Part shown: piece after piece, positions 5,457 to 5,933 of the stretch | Numbering within the stretch: position 1 is the first letter of the stretch | How the letters are laid out: each line of letters opens with the position of its first letter | From: Erysipelotrichia bacterium | GTDB taxonomy: Bacteria > Bacillota_I > Bacilli_A > RFN20 > CAG-826 | DNA length: 5,933 nucleotides | Assembly (NCBI GenBank): GCA_012511695.1 | Contig: JAAZFO010000021.1 | Span: 1 to 5,933 of the forward strand | Direction of reading: 5' to 3' | Translations under genes and position numbers: made by a program | The notes under the pieces: generated by a model | Databases searched by the model: none | Told to the model about the DNA's origin: nothing | What the model saw: the letters and a program-made list of their open reading frames with translations, nothing else

Positions 5457-5933
5457 ATTGATTGATGTTAGAAAAAAATACGGAGAAAGGTTGATTTTAA
5501 AAGAGATTAACCTCACGTTACCCAGCCATGGTTTGTGCGTCATTTACGGCCCTTCTGGATGCGGTAAGACGACCTTATTAAATTGTATTGCGGGGTTGAT
5601 TCCTTTTAAAGGCTCAATTGAAGTTTTTAACCAAAACATCGCTTTAATGAATGATAGGGCATTAAGTGATTGGCGTTTAAAAGCGATCGGTTTTATATTT
5701 CAGGATTTTAAACTCTTTGAAACAGAAACCGTCTGGCGAAATTTAGTCCTCCCTTTAGATACGTTGCACGCCCTACCTCGTCGCTTAAGAAACCGTAAAT
5801 GCGCAGACATATTAGCTCTTGTGGGGCTAACTTCTAAAAGAAAACAAATCGATAACAAATTAAGTGGTGGTGAAAAACAAAGAGTGGCGATTGCGCGCGC
5901 TATAATTAATGATCCATGTGTATTATTGGCGGA
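5449..5933 (+). CDS. ABC transporter ATP-binding protein, 3' end cut by the window
   Basis: 161 complete codons are visible from ATG 5449, and the frame is still open at the window edge. The start overlaps the stop of the preceding fusion gene by 8 nt. The product begins MIKLIDVRKKYGERLILKEI, with A-loop Tyr11, Walker A GPSGCGKTT (34-42), Q-loop Gln85 (GFIFQDFKLF) and signature LSGGEKQRVAIARA (138-151). The sequence ends at LLA with the first two bases of an Asp codon, inside Walker B. The IGF-FQ and LSGGE-QR motifs place it with the MacB/LolD/FtsE-like ATPases, as in the neighbour. It may be a lone ATPase or a second ATPase-FtsX fusion; the window cannot tell. The overlap suggests the two products form one heteromeric transporter. 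Confidence 0.88.
   Translation, partial: MIKLIDVRKKYGERLILKEINLTLPSHGLCVIYGPSGCGKTTLLNCIAGLIPFKGSIEVFNQNIALMNDRALSDWRLKAIGFIFQDFKLFETETVWRNLVLPLDTLHALPRRLRNRKCADILALVGLTSKRKQIDNKLSGGEKQRVAIARAIINDPCVLLA

Overview
The window looks like ordinary chromosome from an AT-rich, low-GC Gram-positive-type bacterium. A member of the Bacilli, Erysipelotrichia or wall-less Mollicutes-related lineages is plausible. This rests on base composition, short or overlapping gene junctions, purine-rich Shine-Dalgarno (SD) sequences and overall protein style; I cannot name a genus. All genes lie on the + strand. Tryptophan is encoded by TGG in three of the genes and no gene has an internal TGA, so the standard bacterial code applies rather than the Mycoplasma code.

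Layout. Positions 1-50 hold the intrinsic terminator of an upstream gene outside the window. A promoter with an extended -10 box follows, then a tightly packed operon: miaA (tRNA A37 dimethylallyltransferase), tcdA (tRNA t6A37 dehydratase, ThiF/MoeB superfamily) and fhs (formate--tetrahydrofolate ligase). Each downstream gene starts inside the end of the previous one (11-nt and 17-nt overlaps). A strong intrinsic terminator closes the operon at about 3308-3341.

A second transcription unit starts immediately after that terminator. Its first gene is a fused ABC transporter, with an N-terminal ATPase and a C-terminal FtsX/MacB-type permease. A second ABC ATPase gene begins 8 nt inside its end and runs off the window. 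The fused transporter has no ATG, GTG, TTG or CTG start in a sensible place. The best start is ATA at 3342, directly after the U-tract of the fhs terminator, whose 3' stem arm also supplies the only SD-like sequence.

How the genes work together. miaA and tcdA modify the same nucleotide, A37 next to the anticodon, in complementary tRNA sets: i6A for tRNAs reading U-starting codons, ct6A for those reading A-starting codons. fhs makes 10-formyl-THF, used for purine synthesis and initiator Met-tRNA formylation. The first operon is therefore translation and one-carbon housekeeping. The second is an export or membrane-extraction system of unknown substrate, probably two cooperating ABC units.

I see no mobile element, CRISPR array, tRNA, rRNA or riboswitch, and no gene-free stretch over 300 bases. 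The points most worth a second look are the terminator/SD/ATA arrangement at 3308-3344, the divergent active-site motifs of the fhs product, and the possible leaderless start of miaA.
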